From an uncultured Pelagibacteraceae bacterium (lineage in GTDB: Bacteria > Pseudomonadota > Alphaproteobacteria > Pelagibacterales > Pelagibacteraceae), in the NCBI GenBank assembly GCA_902518235.1, contig CABYFN010000002.1:1-64000 (forward strand): 64,000 nucleotides of DNA. The letters are read 5' to 3'. Below, piece after piece: positions 32,433-43,800 of the stretch. Each line of letters begins with the position of its first letter. The stretch's first letter is position 1. The translations under genes and the position numbers were made by a program. The notes beneath the pieces are model-generated. The model made no database searches, had not been told where the DNA came from, and worked only from the letters and a program-made list of their open reading frames with translations.

Positions 32433-33724
32433 TATTTAAACACCCTATTGAAAATTAAATTAACATTCTTAAAGTGTGAGGAATAATCAAATATTTTTTT
32501 CATTTTTTTACTTGAAACCCTAGATGTAATGTTTTTATCACTCATCACAACATCTAAAAGGTTAAGATTATCTGCTATGCATTTTTTAGCGTGTGATTGG
32601 ACTAATCTATATGATTTTTCTCTTGTTAAACCTGATTTAGTTAATTCGAGCATCAATTCTTGTGAGAAAATGGTACCCTTTGTGATATTAAGGTTATTAA
32701 GCATTTTTTTTGGATAAACTATCATTTTATTTAAAACACTAGCTAACCTCACTAATGCAAAATCTAATGTTATATTTGCATCTGGTCCAATGTTTCTTTC
32801 TACACTTGAATGTGAAATATCTCTTTCGTGCCAAAGTGCAATATTTTCTAAAGCTGGAATGGTATAGCTTCTAACCATTCTAGCTAGTCCAGTTAGGTTT
32901 TCACTTAGTATAGGATTCTTCTTGTGAGGCATTGCACTTGACCCTTTTTGTTTTTTTGAAAAAAATTCCTGCACTTCATAAACCTCTGTTCTTTGTAAGT
33001 GCCTAATTTCAGTTGAAACTCTCTCAATTGATCCTGCAATAATTCCTAGTACTGAAAAATAATATGCATGTCTATCTCTTGGAATAACTTGTGTAGATAC
33101 AGGCTCTGCTTTTAATCCCAGTTTTTTAGCAACATGTTTTTCTACATTAGGATTGATGTTTGCAAAAGTACCTACAGCACCAGATATTGCGCATGTTGAT
33201 ATTTCATCTATAGCACAAATTAATCTTTTTTTATTTCTTTTAAATTCTTCGTAATAAGAAGCTAATTTAAGTCCAAATGTTATAGGTTCAGCATGTATCC
33301 CATGACTTCTACCCATACATGGTGTGAATTTATATTTTTTAGCTTTTGATTTTAAAACTTTTAATATTTGATCAATATCCTTTACCAAAATCTTGCCAGA
33401 CTGGACTAATTGAATATTAAAACTTGTATCTACTACATCTGATGAGGTCATTCCTTGGTGTAGGTATCTAGCTTTAATACCTACTTTTTCAGTAACTGAT
33501 GTAAGAAATGCTATAACATCGTGTTTTACTTTCTCTTCAATATTATGAATTCTTTTAACATTAATTTTAGCCTTTTTTCTAACAGCACTTGCTACACCTT
33601 TTGGAATAGTTCCTAATTTTTCCATTCCTTCAGCTGCAGCAATCTCTACATCTAACCAGATTTGATATTTGTTATATTCGGACCAGATATCCGTAAGTTC
33701 TTTTCTAGAGTATCGTGTTATCAT
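32432..33724 (-). CDS. purB: Adenylosuccinate lyase
   Basis: QKGSSAMPHKKNPILSENLTGLARMVR signature; MGRSHGIHAEPITFGLKL. Confidence 0.96.
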   Translation of the reverse strand: MITRYSRKELTDIWSEYNKYQIWLDVEIAAAEGMEKLGTIPKGVASAVRKKAKINVKRIHNIEEKVKHDVIAFLTSVTEKVGIKARYLHQGMTSSDVVDTSFNIQLVQSGKILVKDIDQILKVLKSKAKKYKFTPCMGRSHGIHAEPITFGLKLASYYEEFKRNKKRLICAIDEISTCAISGAVGTFANINPNVEKHVAKKLGLKAEPVSTQVIPRDRHAYYFSVLGIIAGSIERVSTEIRHLQRTEVYEVQEFFSKKQKGSSAMPHKKNPILSENLTGLARMVRSYTIPALENIALWHERDISHSSVERNIGPDANITLDFALVRLASVLNKMIVYPKKMLNNLNITKGTIFSQELMLELTKSGLTREKSYRLVQSHAKKCIADNLNLLDVVMSDKNITSRVSSKKMKKIFDYSSHFKNVNLIFNRVFK

Positions 33725-34494
33725 TAATTATATGGAGGCCTCTTATAACCTTTAACAGATTCTGTGAAAATTTCATAAGAGTCTTCTGTAATTCCTATTG
33801 TATGCTCAAATTGTGCAGATAAAGACTTATCCTTTGTTACTGCTGTCCATCCATCATTTAGAACCTTGACATCTAATTTACCAACATTGATCATTGGTTC
33901 TATTGTAAAGGTCATACCAGGTATTAACTCATAACCTGTATTTTTCTTTCCATAATGAAGAATATTAGGTTGTTCATGAAAGGTGTTACTAATGCCATGA
34001 CCACAAAAATCTCTTACTACTGAAAATCCTCTCTCTTCAACAAAGGATTGAATTTCATAGCCAATGTCACCTAATTTTATTCCTGGTTTTAAAATTTCTA
34101 TCCCTTTCATCATAGACTCGTAAGTTGTCTCAATTAAATTTTTTGCTTTAACTGGTATATCTCCAATCGTAAACATTCGACTAGTATCACCATAGTATTC
34201 ATTCACTATTGCTGTTACATCTATGTTAACTGCATCACCATCAATTAATACTCTATCAGAAGGGATGCCATGACAAACAACATGGTTTAAAGATGTACAC
34301 AAAGATTTTTTAAAACCCCTATAGTATAATGGAGCAGAGTGTCCGCCATTGTCTCTAATAAATTCATATCCAAGCTGATCAATTTTATCTGTAGACACAC
34401 CCTCCTTAACCTCATTTGTTAGCATATCTAAAGTTTGAGATGCAAGTTTTCCAGCAATCCTCATTTTTTCAAATTTTTCTGAATAATTACTCAT
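33724..34494 (-). CDS. map: Type I methionine aminopeptidase
   Basis: VVCHGIPSDRVLIDGDAVNIDVTAIVNEYYGDTSRMF, GHGISNTFHEQPNI. Confidence 0.96.
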   Translation of the reverse strand: MSNYSEKFEKMRIAGKLASQTLDMLTNEVKEGVSTDKIDQLGYEFIRDNGGHSAPLYYRGFKKSLCTSLNHVVCHGIPSDRVLIDGDAVNIDVTAIVNEYYGDTSRMFTIGDIPVKAKNLIETTYESMMKGIEILKPGIKLGDIGYEIQSFVEERGFSVVRDFCGHGISNTFHEQPNILHYGKKNTGYELIPGMTFTIEPMINVGKLDVKVLNDGWTAVTKDKSLSAQFEHTIGITEDSYEIFTESVKGYKRPPYN

Positions 34495-35173
34495 CTAAAA
34501 TTTTTATTTTCTTTTCAATTTTTATTTCTTTAGAATTTAAACTGCATCTGTAAGCAAGAAAGCTTACACCAGATTTTTTAGCATCTAAATATTCTTTATA
34601 ATACGTAGAGTCTATATCTTTTGCTATTCTAAAATTATTTATATCCTGAATTTGAGTTAAAAATAAGACATAAGGTTTATATCCTTTTTTAATAGATTCC
34701 TTTAATTTTTGCAGGTGTTTTGTACCCCTGGAAGTTACAGCATCAGGAAATTCTGCAATATCGTCTTCTCTTATAAGTGTTGTATTTTTTACCTCTAATA
34801 TTTTTTTATCACACAAAAAATCAAATCTAGTATCGTCAGAATACTTAAATTCTGCTCTGATATTTTTAATCGAACTAAATTCTTTTATTAATTTATTCTT
34901 TAAAGCATGCTCAACAATTCTATTTGCTCTATGAGTATTTACTCCAATTGTTCTTTTTTTTACCTTCAGCATCTCAAGGGTAAATTTTAATTTACGTTTT
35001 GGATCATTATGTTCGCTAATCCAAGCTTCATTTCCTTGATCTAGTAAACCCATCATAGAGCCTGTATTTGGGCAATGCGCCACAACAGTTTTATTATTTA
35101 CTTCTATATCAGTGAAAAATCTCTTATATCTCCGGATAAATTTGCCTTTTAATAAAGTGTTGGTAAATTTCAT
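34487..35173 (-). CDS. sfsA: SfsA-family DNA/RNA nuclease
   Basis: GKFIRRYKRFFTDIEVNNKTVVAHCPNTGSMMGLL; VFLTQIQDINNFRIAKDID. Confidence 0.94.
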   Translation of the reverse strand: MKFTNTLLKGKFIRRYKRFFTDIEVNNKTVVAHCPNTGSMMGLLDQGNEAWISEHNDPKRKLKFTLEMLKVKKRTIGVNTHRANRIVEHALKNKLIKEFSSIKNIRAEFKYSDDTRFDFLCDKKILEVKNTTLIREDDIAEFPDAVTSRGTKHLQKLKESIKKGYKPYVLFLTQIQDINNFRIAKDIDSTYYKEYLDAKKSGVSFLAYRCSLNSKEIKIEKKIKILDE

Positions 35174-35195
35174 ACAGTTTTATTTATATTTAGAA

Positions 35196-35948
35196 ATGAC
35201 TAATAAAAAAGAAATATCTGCATCAATTATTATCATAGGTAACGAGGTATTGTCTGGCAGAACTAAAGATCTGAATACAAGCACACTTGCAACTTGGTTA
35301 AATTCATTAGGAATTATGGTAGGTGAGGTGAGGGTTATACCTGATATAGAGCAAACAATAATAGATACTGTTCATGAGTTAAGAGTTAAATACAACTATG
35401 TGTTTACTACTGGTGGTATTGGACCAACTCATGATGATATTACTGCAGAATCAATTTCAAAGGCGTTTAATATTGAGTATGGGTTTCATAAAGAAGCATT
35501 TGCTATTTTAGAAAAATATTATGAACCTGGTAATTTTAATGATGGAAGACAAAAAATGGCAAAGATGCCTGTAACAGCTAATTTAATTTTAAACCCTTCA
35601 AGTGGTGCACCGGGATTTTACGTTGAGAACGTTTTCTCACTTCCAGGGGTTCCATCAATTTTAAAAGCAATGATAGGTGGATTAAACAATGTATTAGTTG
35701 GTGGAGATCCAATTTTAAGCAAAACAATTAATTTAAGAACGTATGAAAGTGAAATTGCAAGCTCATTAACAAATGTTCAAGATAATAATAAAGATGTTGA
35801 AATTGGTAGTTACCCTTTTTTTAGACAAGGTAAATTAGGTGTATCAATTGTATTAAGATCTAAACATCAGGATAAAATAGATCTCTGCAATTCATTAATT
35901 CTTGAGTTTGTAAAGGCAAAAAATATTGAAGTAGTTGAATTAGAGTAA
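35196..35948 (+). CDS. Molybdopterin-binding/CinA N-terminal-like protein
   Basis: ASIIIIGNEVLSGRTKDLNTSTLATWLNSLG, VFTTGGIGPTHDDITAESI. Confidence 0.9.
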   Translation: MTNKKEISASIIIIGNEVLSGRTKDLNTSTLATWLNSLGIMVGEVRVIPDIEQTIIDTVHELRVKYNYVFTTGGIGPTHDDITAESISKAFNIEYGFHKEAFAILEKYYEPGNFNDGRQKMAKMPVTANLILNPSSGAPGFYVENVFSLPGVPSILKAMIGGLNNVLVGGDPILSKTINLRTYESEIASSLTNVQDNNKDVEIGSYPFFRQGKLGVSIVLRSKHQDKIDLCNSLILEFVKAKNIEVVELE

Positions 35949-36352
35949 TGTTATATTTTGCTTACGGGAGTAATCTTAATCTTTTTCAAATGAAACGGAG
36001 ATGTAAAGACTCTGTATTCTTGAGGAAATATGAACTTAAAGGTTACAAGTTAAACTTCAGAAGCAAGTATAGAGCAGCAGACATTGAAAAGAGTAAAAAT
36101 TCCATAGTTCCTGGTGCATTGTTTGAAATATCAAAAAGTGATGAAAAAAAACTGGATGTGTATGAAGATTTTCCAATTCTTTATAAAAAACTATACTTTT
36201 CTTATTATAATAAAACAGTCATGACTTATATTATGGTTAACAAAACAGAATTTAGATATCCTACGGAGAGGTATCTTAATGTTGTAAAACAAGGGTATAA
36301 AGATTGTAAACTTGATAATAAATTTTTAATCAAAGCTTTAAATCAATTTTAG
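35948..36352 (+). CDS. Gamma-glutamylcyclotransferase-like (AIG2/GGCT) protein
   Basis: LYFAYGSNLNLFQMKRRC. Confidence 0.85.
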   Translation: MLYFAYGSNLNLFQMKRRCKDSVFLRKYELKGYKLNFRSKYRAADIEKSKNSIVPGALFEISKSDEKKLDVYEDFPILYKKLYFSYYNKTVMTYIMVNKTEFRYPTERYLNVVKQGYKDCKLDNKFLIKALNQF

Positions 36353-37315
36353 AACATCTTTTTCAGATATTTTAGAAATATCAGTAGAGTTATATAATTT
36401 GTTACTATTTAATATTTTTACACTTGAGTGTTTTGGCGCAAACTTTTCTTCTTCTTTAGATCCCCCAGATCCAAATAAAAGAATCATTGGTGTTTTAGCT
36501 AAGCTAATCATATGCATAATTCCGTTATTTATTGTTACACTTGAGCTTAATCTAGTAGCTAAAGCAGTGACAAATGCAGGTTCTGAATATTTTGCATTCT
36601 CCTCAGGAATAATGGCTTCTTTAATCTCATTTTTTATATTGGAAATTAATTCTGTATCATTTTTTCTAATCAAAAAAACTGGAATTTTATTAATTTCTAC
36701 AATTTTTTTTCCTAAATTTATAAATTTATCCATTGGCCAATTTTTTTTTCTATAAGTGTTTCCTTGAGTTACAGATAATCCAACGTAATTATTATCAGGA
36801 AGGATTCTTTTAGCTTCGTCAAAATATTTTGGGTTTATGCTTTTAATATCATAATTTTGAATAATTAATTTTTTATCAATTAACTTCTCAAGATTTTTTA
36901 AAATCATTCTCAAATTATTTTTTGTACTCACATAATTTTTTTTCTTTGTTGAGAAAAAATAATTTAATGAAGAGGAATAAAAAGTGTCGCTAGGTATCTG
37001 TTTTAAAATTAAAGTATTTCTAATTTTTGACTGAAGGTCTATTATTAGATCAAATTTATCTATTGATTTTTGATTAAATATTTTTTTTGCTAAAAATAAA
37101 TGTTTCCATCTAAAACCAAAATATTTAAGGTTCATCTCAAAAGTTGGTATGTCAATACCATATTCTTTTAAGCTTCCTTGGAAGTGGTTCTCATGCGCAC
37201 CTAAATATAATAAAGAAGCATCTTTAAAATTATTTTTTAAACTTGTGACTAGATCAAATAATTGGATGCTATCTCCAAGTCCACCTCCAGAATTATAAAT
37301 GAGAATATTTTTCAT
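36338..37315 (-). CDS. Glycosyltransferase family 9 (heptosyltransferase-like)
   Basis: NSGGGLGDSIQLFDLV; SVTINNGIMHMISLAKTPMILLFG. Confidence 0.85.
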   Translation of the reverse strand: MKNILIYNSGGGLGDSIQLFDLVTSLKNNFKDASLLYLGAHENHFQGSLKEYGIDIPTFEMNLKYFGFRWKHLFLAKKIFNQKSIDKFDLIIDLQSKIRNTLILKQIPSDTFYSSSLNYFFSTKKKNYVSTKNNLRMILKNLEKLIDKKLIIQNYDIKSINPKYFDEAKRILPDNNYVGLSVTQGNTYRKKNWPMDKFINLGKKIVEINKIPVFLIRKNDTELISNIKNEIKEAIIPEENAKYSEPAFVTALATRLSSSVTINNGIMHMISLAKTPMILLFGSGGSKEEEKFAPKHSSVKILNSNKLYNSTDISKISEKDVLKLI

Positions 37316-37374
37316 TTTATTGATATTTAAAGATATAATTTAAAAAAAATATAATATAATTTTCTCTATCAAAA

Positions 37375-38061
37375 ATGCTTACAAAAACACAACTATTTTC
37401 AAAGGGTTTTCTTGCTGTTGCGCCTCACATGTTTTCAGTTATCCCATTTGGCATAATATGTGGTGCAATAGGTATAGAATTAGGTTTTGATCCTGTTTTA
37501 GTTTATGCAATGTCTATTATTATCTTTGGTGGTGCATCTCAAATAGTATTTCTTCAATTGTTATCAGGTGGGGCTTCAGCCTTGATCGCAATTACTTCAG
37601 TTGGTGTCATAAATTCAAGACATTTATTATATGGCGCAGTTTTATCTGAGTACCTTGAAAAATTATCATTTATTAAAAAATTATTAATTTCCTACATTGT
37701 AGTCGATCAAGGATTTGCTGAGAGTAATAAATTTTTTATGAAAAATAAAACCGAGCAACATTTACATTATCATTTAATTGGGAGTGGAGTCACACTTTGG
37801 ATTTTTTGGCAGCTATCAACTTTAGCAGGTATAGTTTTAGGATCATTTGTACCAGAGGAATTAGGTTTAAAATTTGCAATTCCTTTAACCTTTATAGCAA
37901 TTGTTGTTCAAGATTTTAAAAAATTAGATCACGTAATAGTAATGATTACATGTGGGTTAAGTTCATTATTATTTTTTGATGCACCCTTTAAATCATACAT
38001 AATCATTTCACCTATAATTGCATTATTTGTTGCAGCTTTAGTTTTGAGGTTAAAAAAATGA
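37375..38061 (+). CDS. AzlC family branched-chain amino-acid exporter subunit
   Basis: APHMFSVIPFGIICGAIGIELGF, FGGASQIVFLQLL; followed by AzlD. Confidence 0.9.
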   Translation: MLTKTQLFSKGFLAVAPHMFSVIPFGIICGAIGIELGFDPVLVYAMSIIIFGGASQIVFLQLLSGGASALIAITSVGVINSRHLLYGAVLSEYLEKLSFIKKLLISYIVVDQGFAESNKFFMKNKTEQHLHYHLIGSGVTLWIFWQLSTLAGIVLGSFVPEELGLKFAIPLTFIAIVVQDFKKLDHVIVMITCGLSSLLFFDAPFKSYIIISPIIALFVAALVLRLKK

Positions 38062-38369
38062 CTTGGTTAACAATCATAATTGCAGGAATAATTACTTACT
38101 TTACCAGAATGACCATGGTTGCTTTAGTCGATAGGGATTTATTAGGTGAAAGAGTAAAAGAGGTTTTAGCATATGTTCCATCAGCAGTATTTCCAGCAAT
38201 AATATTTCCTGGAATATTTATTAATGATTATGGAGCTTTTATAGAAATGAATGACCCTAAAATCTTTGGAGCAATAGTTGCAATATTAGTTGGTTACTTT
38301 TCTAGAAATGTAATAGCGACAATATTATCTGGATTATCCTCTTACTGGGTTATTATTTTCTTATTATAA
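38058..38369 (+). CDS. AzlD domain protein
   Basis: Overlaps azlC stop; ~100 aa, YVPSAVFPAIIFPGI. Confidence 0.88.
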   Translation: MTWLTIIIAGIITYFTRMTMVALVDRDLLGERVKEVLAYVPSAVFPAIIFPGIFINDYGAFIEMNDPKIFGAIVAILVGYFSRNVIATILSGLSSYWVIIFLL

Positions 38370-38397
38370 AATTATTTTATCCATTACTAATTGTTTA

Positions 38398-38640
38398 ATG
38401 AAATTTTTTACATACATATTATTTTTTATATTTATTTATGGTTGTGCAGCACAAGAAGTAAACACTATTAAGTATAAATTTAGAACCGAAGATGTTGTTA
38501 AAAAACAGTGTAAAATAGCTGTTGAGCAAAAAAAATTAAGTAGAAGAAATGACGTAACCTCAAAAAATTTTATTACCCATTATGCCAAAGCTTTTAATGC
38601 AAATAATAAAGTTAAAAGAGCTTGTGATCCTTATAGATAA
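38398..38640 (+). CDS. Hypothetical small lipoprotein
   Basis: MKFFTYILFFIFIYGCAAQEV: lipobox-like signal. Confidence 0.6.
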   Translation: MKFFTYILFFIFIYGCAAQEVNTIKYKFRTEDVVKKQCKIAVEQKKLSRRNDVTSKNFITHYAKAFNANNKVKRACDPYR

Positions 38641-38681
38641 TTAATCTATTAAAAATAATAATTTTATTATAAAATTTATAT

Positions 38682-39581
38682 ATGAGTATCACTAGATCAG
38701 AGATAAACTTTTATAAAAGGAATGGCTATTTAGTTAAAGATCAGCTTATTTCAAAGAAAGATATCAATAAATTAAATACTCTCATTAATAAGATTGTAAC
38801 TAAAGAAAAGAACAGTAGTAGAAAAGTTAAAGATCAAGGTGGAATTCAAAGTTACGATAACTACCACTTTGTATTCAATAGCAACTCTTCCAAAAATAAA
38901 GAAATTTTAAGATTAAATAACCCTCAAAATAACAATAAATTATTTTATGATTTATCAAGAAATAAAAAGATAATTGAAATAGTTAAAAAGCTAATTGGTG
39001 GGACGGTAAGATTTCATCTTGGTAAATTAAACTTTAAATTACCCAATAAGAAAAAGGGGAGTTTAGTTGAATGGCATCAGGACTTTGCGTTTTATCCACA
39101 TACTAATGATGATTTAATTACAGTAGGTATTTATCTTGAAGATTGTAATGAAATAAATGGTCCATTAAAGGTTATTAAAGGTTCTCATAAAAAAGAGCTA
39201 TTTAGTCATCATAGTAATGATAATTACTTTGTAGGTAAAATTAATACAAAAAAAAATAAGATTAACTTAAAAAAATCAATTTCTTTAACTGGAAAAGCAG
39301 GTTCAGTTGCATTCTTTCATTGTCGTACAATTCATGGTTCAGGCTTAAACCATACTAATGGATCAAGACCTTTAATACTATTTGGTTATAGAGCCTGTGA
39401 TGCTTGGCCAATTATAAATGATGGTAATCCTCATCCAGAAACAAACTTTGAAAATTATGATGCAAATATTATTTATGGAAAAAAATCAATTGTTCCAAGG
39501 TGCGCTGATGTACCTATTATAATTCCATTACCTAAAAAGAAACACTACGTTTCAATTTATCAACTACAGAAAAGTATATAA
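38682..39581 (+). CDS. Phytanoyl-CoA dioxygenase family protein
   Basis: VEWHQDFAFYPHTNDDLITVGIYLEDC, NGPLKVIKGSHK, FFHCRTIHGSGLNHT. Confidence 0.9.
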   Translation: MSITRSEINFYKRNGYLVKDQLISKKDINKLNTLINKIVTKEKNSSRKVKDQGGIQSYDNYHFVFNSNSSKNKEILRLNNPQNNNKLFYDLSRNKKIIEIVKKLIGGTVRFHLGKLNFKLPNKKKGSLVEWHQDFAFYPHTNDDLITVGIYLEDCNEINGPLKVIKGSHKKELFSHHSNDNYFVGKINTKKNKINLKKSISLTGKAGSVAFFHCRTIHGSGLNHTNGSRPLILFGYRACDAWPIINDGNPHPETNFENYDANIIYGKKSIVPRCADVPIIIPLPKKKHYVSIYQLQKSI

Positions 39582-39584
39582 TAG

Positions 39585-40157
39585 TTATCCTTGAAGAACT
39601 TCATCAGGTTTTCCTGTGCACATTTGATATGCCTCAGTAATCTTTTCTGGAAGTTTATCTATTTTCCAATTGTTATAAAAAAGATCAAAATATTCTTCTG
39701 GATCAAAATCATCAGACTTTGCTAACATTATACTGAACACTTTATCTTTTTTATAATCCCTCATAATTCCTTCAGTAAATTTGTTTAATGGATAATATTT
39801 TGGAGCAGCAAACATTACAAAAAATGCCATATTACTAAAGGCTGGTTTAACAAGTAATACATCTGCAACATTTAATGTCTCTGATCCATTTATTTTTATT
39901 GGAACCTTTCTTCCTTGTAATTCAGGTACTTTTGAATTTTTATAAGTAAGAAAAGAAAACATTACGCCAATTTTATTGCAGTCTTTTTTTTCAAGAACAA
40001 ATCTCATTTTATCTCCATGTGATATTTCTCCAGGTACACTAGTTACTATATAGCTGCCAAAATCATGTACATTCCATTCATCCTCACTAGCGTAAGTATG
40101 CGTTGTTAAAATAGTTGTAATTAACAACAAATATTTGAGAATTTTAAAAAATACCAA
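39585..40157 (-). CDS. Exported protein of unknown function, tandem paralogue A
   Basis: Signal peptide; KMRFVLEKKDCNKIGVMFSFLTYKN parallels KLVFSMSYKDCNTIHQLFTVLTTKN of the neighbour. Confidence 0.75.
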   Translation of the reverse strand: MVFFKILKYLLLITTILTTHTYASEDEWNVHDFGSYIVTSVPGEISHGDKMRFVLEKKDCNKIGVMFSFLTYKNSKVPELQGRKVPIKINGSETLNVADVLLVKPAFSNMAFFVMFAAPKYYPLNKFTEGIMRDYKKDKVFSIMLAKSDDFDPEEYFDLFYNNWKIDKLPEKITEAYQMCTGKPDEVLQG

Positions 40158-40209
40158 AGAACAAACCTGCTATTTTAATTATTACTAAAGCTTCCATTCC
40201 AGCAAACAT
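40144..40209 (-). CDS. Candidate 21-aa hydrophobic microprotein MFAGMEALVIIKIAGLFFGIF
   Basis: ATG overlaps the upstream stop as TAATG (40211-40207); not in the ORF track because of length. Confidence 0.35.
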   Translation of the reverse strand: MFAGMEALVIIKIAGLFFGIF

Positions 40210-40781
40210 TAACTCTCCTTATGAGTTGTCTTTTCCAAACAACGTTTGTAAGTCTCATCAAATTTTTCTGAAAAATTATCTAAAATCCATTTATTTTTAG
40301 TGATATCGAAATATTTTTTTACTTCAAAGTTCAATCCATTTGAAAGTGATATTTCATATGCTTCATTTTCCTCTAAGAAACCCTTTAATAATTTTACATA
40401 TTTTTTAGTTTCATATGTACCAAGTTCAAAAACTATCCAATAAGCTTTATCATCTAATATTGGTTGAATATAAATTAGTTCAGCTGATAACTCATTATTA
40501 TTGAGGGATATCGGTATTCTTTTATTTTTTAAATGACTAATATCATTAATGTTTTTTGTAGTTAAAACAGTGAATAATTGATGAATAGTATTACAGTCCT
40601 TGTAGCTCATAGAGAAAACTAATTTATCCCCATAAAGAAATTCACCATTTTTACTCAAATAGATATATTCCTTGCTCTTTTGATCAATCGTCCACCCATC
40701 ATCTGCACGGGCATGTGGGTGAACAATTAAAAGGATTACTAAGGCAACTAAATGAAGAAAAAAGAATAACGATAATCTCAT
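40209..40781 (-). CDS. Exported protein of unknown function, tandem paralogue B
   Basis: Signal peptide ending ARA|DDGWTID; paralogous to 39585-40157. Confidence 0.75.
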   Translation of the reverse strand: MRLSLFFFLHLVALVILLIVHPHARADDGWTIDQKSKEYIYLSKNGEFLYGDKLVFSMSYKDCNTIHQLFTVLTTKNINDISHLKNKRIPISLNNNELSAELIYIQPILDDKAYWIVFELGTYETKKYVKLLKGFLEENEAYEISLSNGLNFEVKKYFDITKNKWILDNFSEKFDETYKRCLEKTTHKES

Positions 40782-40855
40782 TAAAATAAACTAAATGATT
40801 CATATGTTTCAAATTGGTCATAAAATAGATTAAATTATGTTTAAAAATTATTTTT

Positions 40856-43800
40856 ATGAACGATAAAATTGATCCAAAAACTAAACTTGCTAAAGAAAAT
40901 ATTAAAAAATTAAGGCAAAAAATATTAGAGGGATCTACAACAAATAGAAATAAATTAATTAACTTTAAACATAATGATAAACTAAGAACTCAAGTACGAA
41001 TTGTTGATGAAATTCCAAATGAAATTTTTAAAGGATTGATAGATGGAAAGACATATTCATTTAAATCATTACCAGAGGAAGAAAAAGAACCAAAAGATGA
41101 AAAAACACCTGAATTTAAAACTGAATATGAAATAGCTCAAAAAGAAGATGAAGTTTATTTAAAATTAATTGAAAAAATGGGCGATGATTATGATGCCAGC
41201 AGCAAAGAGTCATTACAAATTGAAAGAGATCTTAAGGATAGGGTAAGAAAAAAATTAGACCTTGGAAACAGAAATACAATAGAGGTGTTAGGAATTGAGG
41301 AATATGCCAGAAAGCACGGCATTAATCCAAATTTTGAATTACCAAAAGAAGCAAAGGATTTATCGGAAAAACATAAGGATAAAGACTTACAAACCATACT
41401 AAAGCCAGATCAAATGGATAAAAAACTTTCTGGTATTAAAAGTAGAGTTAGATCAGCATTAAATGAAAAAGGCATCAATACATTATACTTAGCATTCGGA
41501 TTTATTGAGTGGGTTGAAAGCGAAAGTAGTGATATTAAAATTCTCTCTCCATTAATTCTTTTACCAGTAGATTTAGAGGAAAAAAGATCAAAAAAAGGGT
41601 CACAATTTTTAGTATCTGGTAGCGACAATGATCCTCAAATAAATATTGCATTAAAAGCAAAATTTGAAAGAGACTTTGGAATTATATTAAATGATCTAGA
41701 GGAAGACGAACTACCAGAAAAATATTTCTCAAAACTTGAAGAGCAAATTAAAGGTAAAGACCGATGGATTATTAAAAGAAATATAACAATTGGATATTTT
41801 CAATTTCCACGAATGGCCATGTACTATGATTTAGATCCAGAAAAATGGAACGATCTTGGTGAACAAGAAACTTTGAAAGATTTATTTTCAGGCACAGGTG
41901 AAGGAGATGGAACACCAGCTGAGGATTATGATGTGGATGATAAAAATATTAAATCAAAAGTACCATTACTCTTAAATCAAGCTGATGCATCTCAATATAG
42001 CACAATAGTGGATGTCATGAATGGCAAAAACCTTGCTATACAGGGCCCACCAGGAACAGGTAAATCTCAAACTATTGCAAATATTATAGGGTCAGCATTA
42101 CATGAAAAAAAAAGAATTTTATTCTTAGCTGACAAAAAAGCAGCACTTGATGTTGTTTATAAAAAACTTGTTGATGCAGGTCTTGGAGATTTTTGTTTAC
42201 AAATTGAAAGCGCAAATAAAAAAAAATCAGATGTAATCGATGATATAAAAAAAAGGCTTAATTTATCAAAAAAAAATGATCAAAGTGGAAATTCATCTGT
42301 AATTATTCAGAAAGAAGAAATAGTAAAACAAAAATTGATTCAATACGCCAATTTAATTAGTAAAAGCATTGGAAACTCTAAGAAAAATATTTATGAATTA
42401 AATGGACTAATTTCAAAGTATAAAGAATGTGAAAACGATGCATTTATAGAAATCTTTAATAATAAAATCGATAAAATTTCTAAAGAGCTTGTAGATCTAG
42501 ATCCTCCAAAATATGATCAAGTATGTGAAAATCTCAGTAAATTAGACACTCAAGCAAAAATAATTACATTGAAATTTAATGCAATATCTAAACACCCTTG
42601 GTTTGGTTTTATAAACAACCAAGTAAACCCTTATGACAAGTCTAAATTAGTTGGTGATTTTAAGGATATAAATAATATTATTAGTGAATTATTAAATATT
42701 GTTAATAATTTAAAAGAAAAATTACCTGATACTAAAGTACTACAAAACATAAACTTAATTAATGATTTAGATAAACTTAGGAATTTAGGTAAAATTGAAA
42801 ACCTAGATAAAACTTTACTATATTTAGAGTATATAAATACAGTAAATGACGTCGATGCGATTGAAAATCTTCTTAAACTAATCAATGAAAATAAAGAAGA
42901 TTTGAATTTTGAAATAAATTTACAAAAACGTTTAAAAATAAAAAGAACAGACTTTAAATTAATTAAAAAATATACTGAAATAATTAAGAACTCTAATTTT
43001 TTTTCATTTGCCTCTTCATCATTTAGAGAAGCTAAAAATTTTTATAAAAATATTTCAAAGAATAGTAGTTATAATAAAACAACAGCTATTAACGATTTAA
43101 AGGATTATGCCAAGCTTATATCAATGTACGAAAAAATTCAAAATATAAAAAAAATATTTAAAGATAATAATGAATACCAAAAAATATTAAAAGATGAGTA
43201 CAAAAAAGAAAATACATCGGTAAAACTTTTAGAAAATATAATTAATCATACAAAAAATGTTATTAAAAGTTTTGACAAGGAAACTGTCCAAAATATTTTA
43301 TCTGATAAAAATATTCTTCAAAGAATATGCGGTGCATCTTTAGAATTAGATAAAAATTTTGATAAATTTAATAAAAAGCTAGATAATTTAAAACCTAATA
43401 TAAATATAAAAGAATTTTATTCTGAAGATTTAAATATCAAATCAATAATCAATAAAAATCAAGAACTAGACGAGTATTTACTAAATGAATGGATTGAATT
43501 TTTGAATTTAAAGTCATCATTTACTAAACTTGAGAATAAATTAATAAAAATTTATGATGACAATGAACTTAAATATGAGAATCTAGAAAATGTCTTTAAA
43601 GCAATATATTTTAATTATTTGCTTAAATATGCATATTATGAGCACCCTGAATTAACAGAATTCAATGGAGAAACACTTTCAAAATTAAGGGTAGAATTCA
43701 AGGATCTAGATCAACAAATCTTTAAAATAAATAAAATAAATTTATATAATTCCCTACTGAATATAAGAGTAAAAAGAGGTGTAACTACTGGCGCTACAAA

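Noticed and set aside
36399-36755. 118-aa plus-strand ORF opposite the GT9 gene
   Set aside because: Antisense to a confident glycosyltransferase; hydrophobicity arises from the complementary strand codon bias.
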